DNA of 64,000 nt from Parabacteroides sp. ZJ-118 (GTDB lineage Bacteria; Bacteroidota; Bacteroidia; Bacteroidales; Tannerellaceae): positions 124,001 through 188,000 of the forward strand of contig NZ_JAAKDT010000001.1 in NCBI RefSeq assembly GCF_011038785.1, given 5' to 3'. Position 1 is the first letter of the stretch; each line of letters begins with the position of its first letter. Below are positions 63,011-64,000 of this stretch, in pieces. Under the pieces are notes generated by a model. The model made no database searches. It was not told where the DNA came from and saw only the letters and a list, made by a program, of their open reading frames with translations. The position numbers were made by a program, and so were the translations under genes.

Positions 63011-63703
63011 ATGATTTATTCACATGAAGTTCAACACATGTGTGTTGTAAAGAAGGGAGCTAACCACCAGTGCGCTCCGATTCCTGAAGAGGGAAAGTGG
63101 GTTAGAGCAACCCAGATCACGGACATCTCTGGTTTGACTCACGGTATCGGTTGGTGCGCGCCGAAACAAGGTGGATGTAAGCTGACATTAAACGTTAAGG
63201 AGGGAATCATCCAAGAGGCTCTTGTAGAGACAATCGGCTGTTCCGGTATGACTCACTCAGCGGCCATGGCTTCCGAGATCCTTCCGGGTAAGACCCTTTT
63301 GGAGGCATTGAACACAGACCTTGTTTGTGACGCTATCAACACCGCTATGCGCGAGTTGTTCTTGCAGATCGTTTACGGTCGTACGCAGTCCGCTTTCTCG
63401 GAGGGAGGCCTGCCTGTAGGCGCCGGCTTGGAGGACCTGGGCAAAGGTTTGCGCAGCCAAGTAGGTACGATGTTCGGTACGTTGGCCAAAGGCCCCCGCT
63501 ACCTGGAGATGGCCGAGGGATATTGCACACGCATGGCATTAGACGCGGATGACGAAGTAATCGGTTATGAATTCATCCACCTGGGTAAATTCATGGATAT
63601 GGTAAAGAAAGGTATGGACGCTAACGAGGCGCTGGAAAAGGCGAAAGGCTCTTACGGTCGTTTCAAAGAAGCTGTAAAATATATCGATCCTCGTAATGAA
63701 TAA
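63011..63703 (+). CDS. IscU/NifU-like iron-sulfur scaffold-type protein
   Basis: A 230-residue protein with a distant IscU/NifU-N-like core: GGCKLTLNVKEGIIQEALVE and IGCSGMTHSAAMASEILPGK, then TLLEAL, parallel the GC-x-A-x-x-S and KGKT-x-x-EA blocks of scaffold proteins. Cysteines at 11, 21, 49, 56 and 77 could bind a cluster. The C-terminal half is specific to this family. The next two genes are a tiny membrane protein (8-bp overlap) and a GGGtGRT protein, an arrangement recurring in anaerobic Bacteroidetes. Role inferred from similarity; not proven. Confidence 0.75.
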   Translation: MIYSHEVQHMCVVKKGANHQCAPIPEEGKWVRATQITDISGLTHGIGWCAPKQGGCKLTLNVKEGIIQEALVETIGCSGMTHSAAMASEILPGKTLLEALNTDLVCDAINTAMRELFLQIVYGRTQSAFSEGGLPVGAGLEDLGKGLRSQVGTMFGTLAKGPRYLEMAEGYCTRMALDADDEVIGYEFIHLGKFMDMVKKGMDANEALEKAKGSYGRFKEAVKYIDPRNE

Positions 63704-63887
63704 GAAGGCATTTACACACGTCCTCATCGGGCTGAGCGTTATCACGGGCGCGGCTACGCTTATCGCGTATTTCGCGATAAAGCCGGAGAAACCGTGGTTG
63801 GCGCTTTACGTGGCTTGTTGCGGCGGTGTATTGGTTTTCAACTTTCTGATATCTTTATTCCTAGTAAATAAGAATTTTAAAAAGTAA
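63696..63887 (+). CDS. Two-helix small membrane protein
   Basis: 63 residues with two hydrophobic segments (residues 8-27 and 34-56) and positive ends. It overlaps the IscU-like gene by 8 bp and is followed 8 nt later by the GGGtGRT gene, so it is translationally coupled. No known family recognised. Confidence 0.8.
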   Translation: MNKKAFTHVLIGLSVITGAATLIAYFAIKPEKPWLALYVACCGGVLVFNFLISLFLVNKNFKK

Positions 63888-63895
63888 AAAATAGT

Positions 63896-64000
63896 ATGGC
63901 TTTATTTGAAAGTTATGACCGTCGTATTGATCATATCAACGCGGTATTAAACGAATATGGTATCAATGGCATCGAAGACGCGAAGGCTATCTGCGACGCT
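63896..64000 (+). CDS. GGGtGRT protein, truncated by the window edge
   Basis: The first 35 codons (MALFESYDRRIDHINAVLNE and YGINGIEDAKAICDA) match the conserved start of the GGGtGRT family, named for its glycine-rich motif, which lies beyond the window. Function unknown; linked to the IscU-like protein upstream by gene order. Confidence 0.75.
   Translation, partial: MALFESYDRRIDHINAVLNEYGINGIEDAKAICDA

Overview
The window looks like a chromosomal segment of a gut Bacteroidales, most probably Parabacteroides. The signs are a SusC/SusD pair, SPOR and LruC-domain lipoproteins, a VirE-type primase-helicase cassette, PPi-dependent phosphofructokinase, rubrerythrin, FeoAB, and many Bacteroidetes promoter boxes (TTG, 19-21 nt, TAnnTTTG). 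The species is inferred from gene content, not from a search.

Layout. 1-5.5 kb: the end of a lipoprotein gene, an Rpn-type nuclease/transposase relative, FeoA-FeoB fusion with a Cys-rich small partner, and a phosphoesterase lipoprotein. 5.5-18.3 kb: a surface polysaccharide locus, clearly AT-richer than its surroundings: UDP-glucose dehydrogenase, an ornithine-cyclodeaminase-like protein, a LicC-like cytidylyltransferase fused to a CobD/HisC-like PLP enzyme, flippase, polymerase and two GT4 glycosyltransferases on the + strand; LicD, Wzz and Wza on the - strand. A bidirectional terminator separates the two arms. 18.4-31.7 kb: housekeeping genes (CvfB-like S1 protein, LepA, TPR protein, tRNA-Ser, reverse rubrerythrin, S9 peptidase, SPOR lipoprotein, WbuC-like cupin, U32 protein, MetA). 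30.7-33.5 kb: SGNH protein and MBOAT acyltransferase behind a structured RNA that folds as a long rod and resembles 6S RNA. 33.5-42.3 kb: RND efflux operon whose pump and outer-membrane channel are one reading frame, RluA-type pseudouridine synthase, FabG, a FabH-like ketosynthase and a TetR regulator. 42.4-49.7 kb: initiator tRNA, a deacetylase/beta-lactamase-fold fusion, an EEP/metallophosphoesterase fusion, threonine aldolase and an LruC lipoprotein.

49.9-54.6 kb is the most accessory-looking part. It is GC-rich and holds a small unknown protein, a VirE-type primase-helicase, a DUF4248 protein, an HU-like protein, a glucosaminidase without signal peptide, and a small membrane protein. Its intergenic DNA carries a 17-bp perfect inverted repeat around an AT-rich core and a three-unit 10-bp tandem repeat. 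Replication-type enzyme, DNA-bending protein and lysis-type enzyme together suggest a domesticated phage-like or satellite-like module of unknown function. 54.6-64 kb: SusD/SusC, PPi-phosphofructokinase, a TlpA-like thiol lipoprotein and the start of a three-gene set (IscU/NifU-like protein, two-helix membrane protein, GGGtGRT protein).

The candidates most worth follow-up are the 6S-like RNA, the LicC-PLP fusion with LicD (a self-contained route to a phospho-amino-alcohol decoration, possibly phosphoethanolamine), the VirE/HU/glucosaminidase cassette with its DNA repeats, and the pump-channel fusion.
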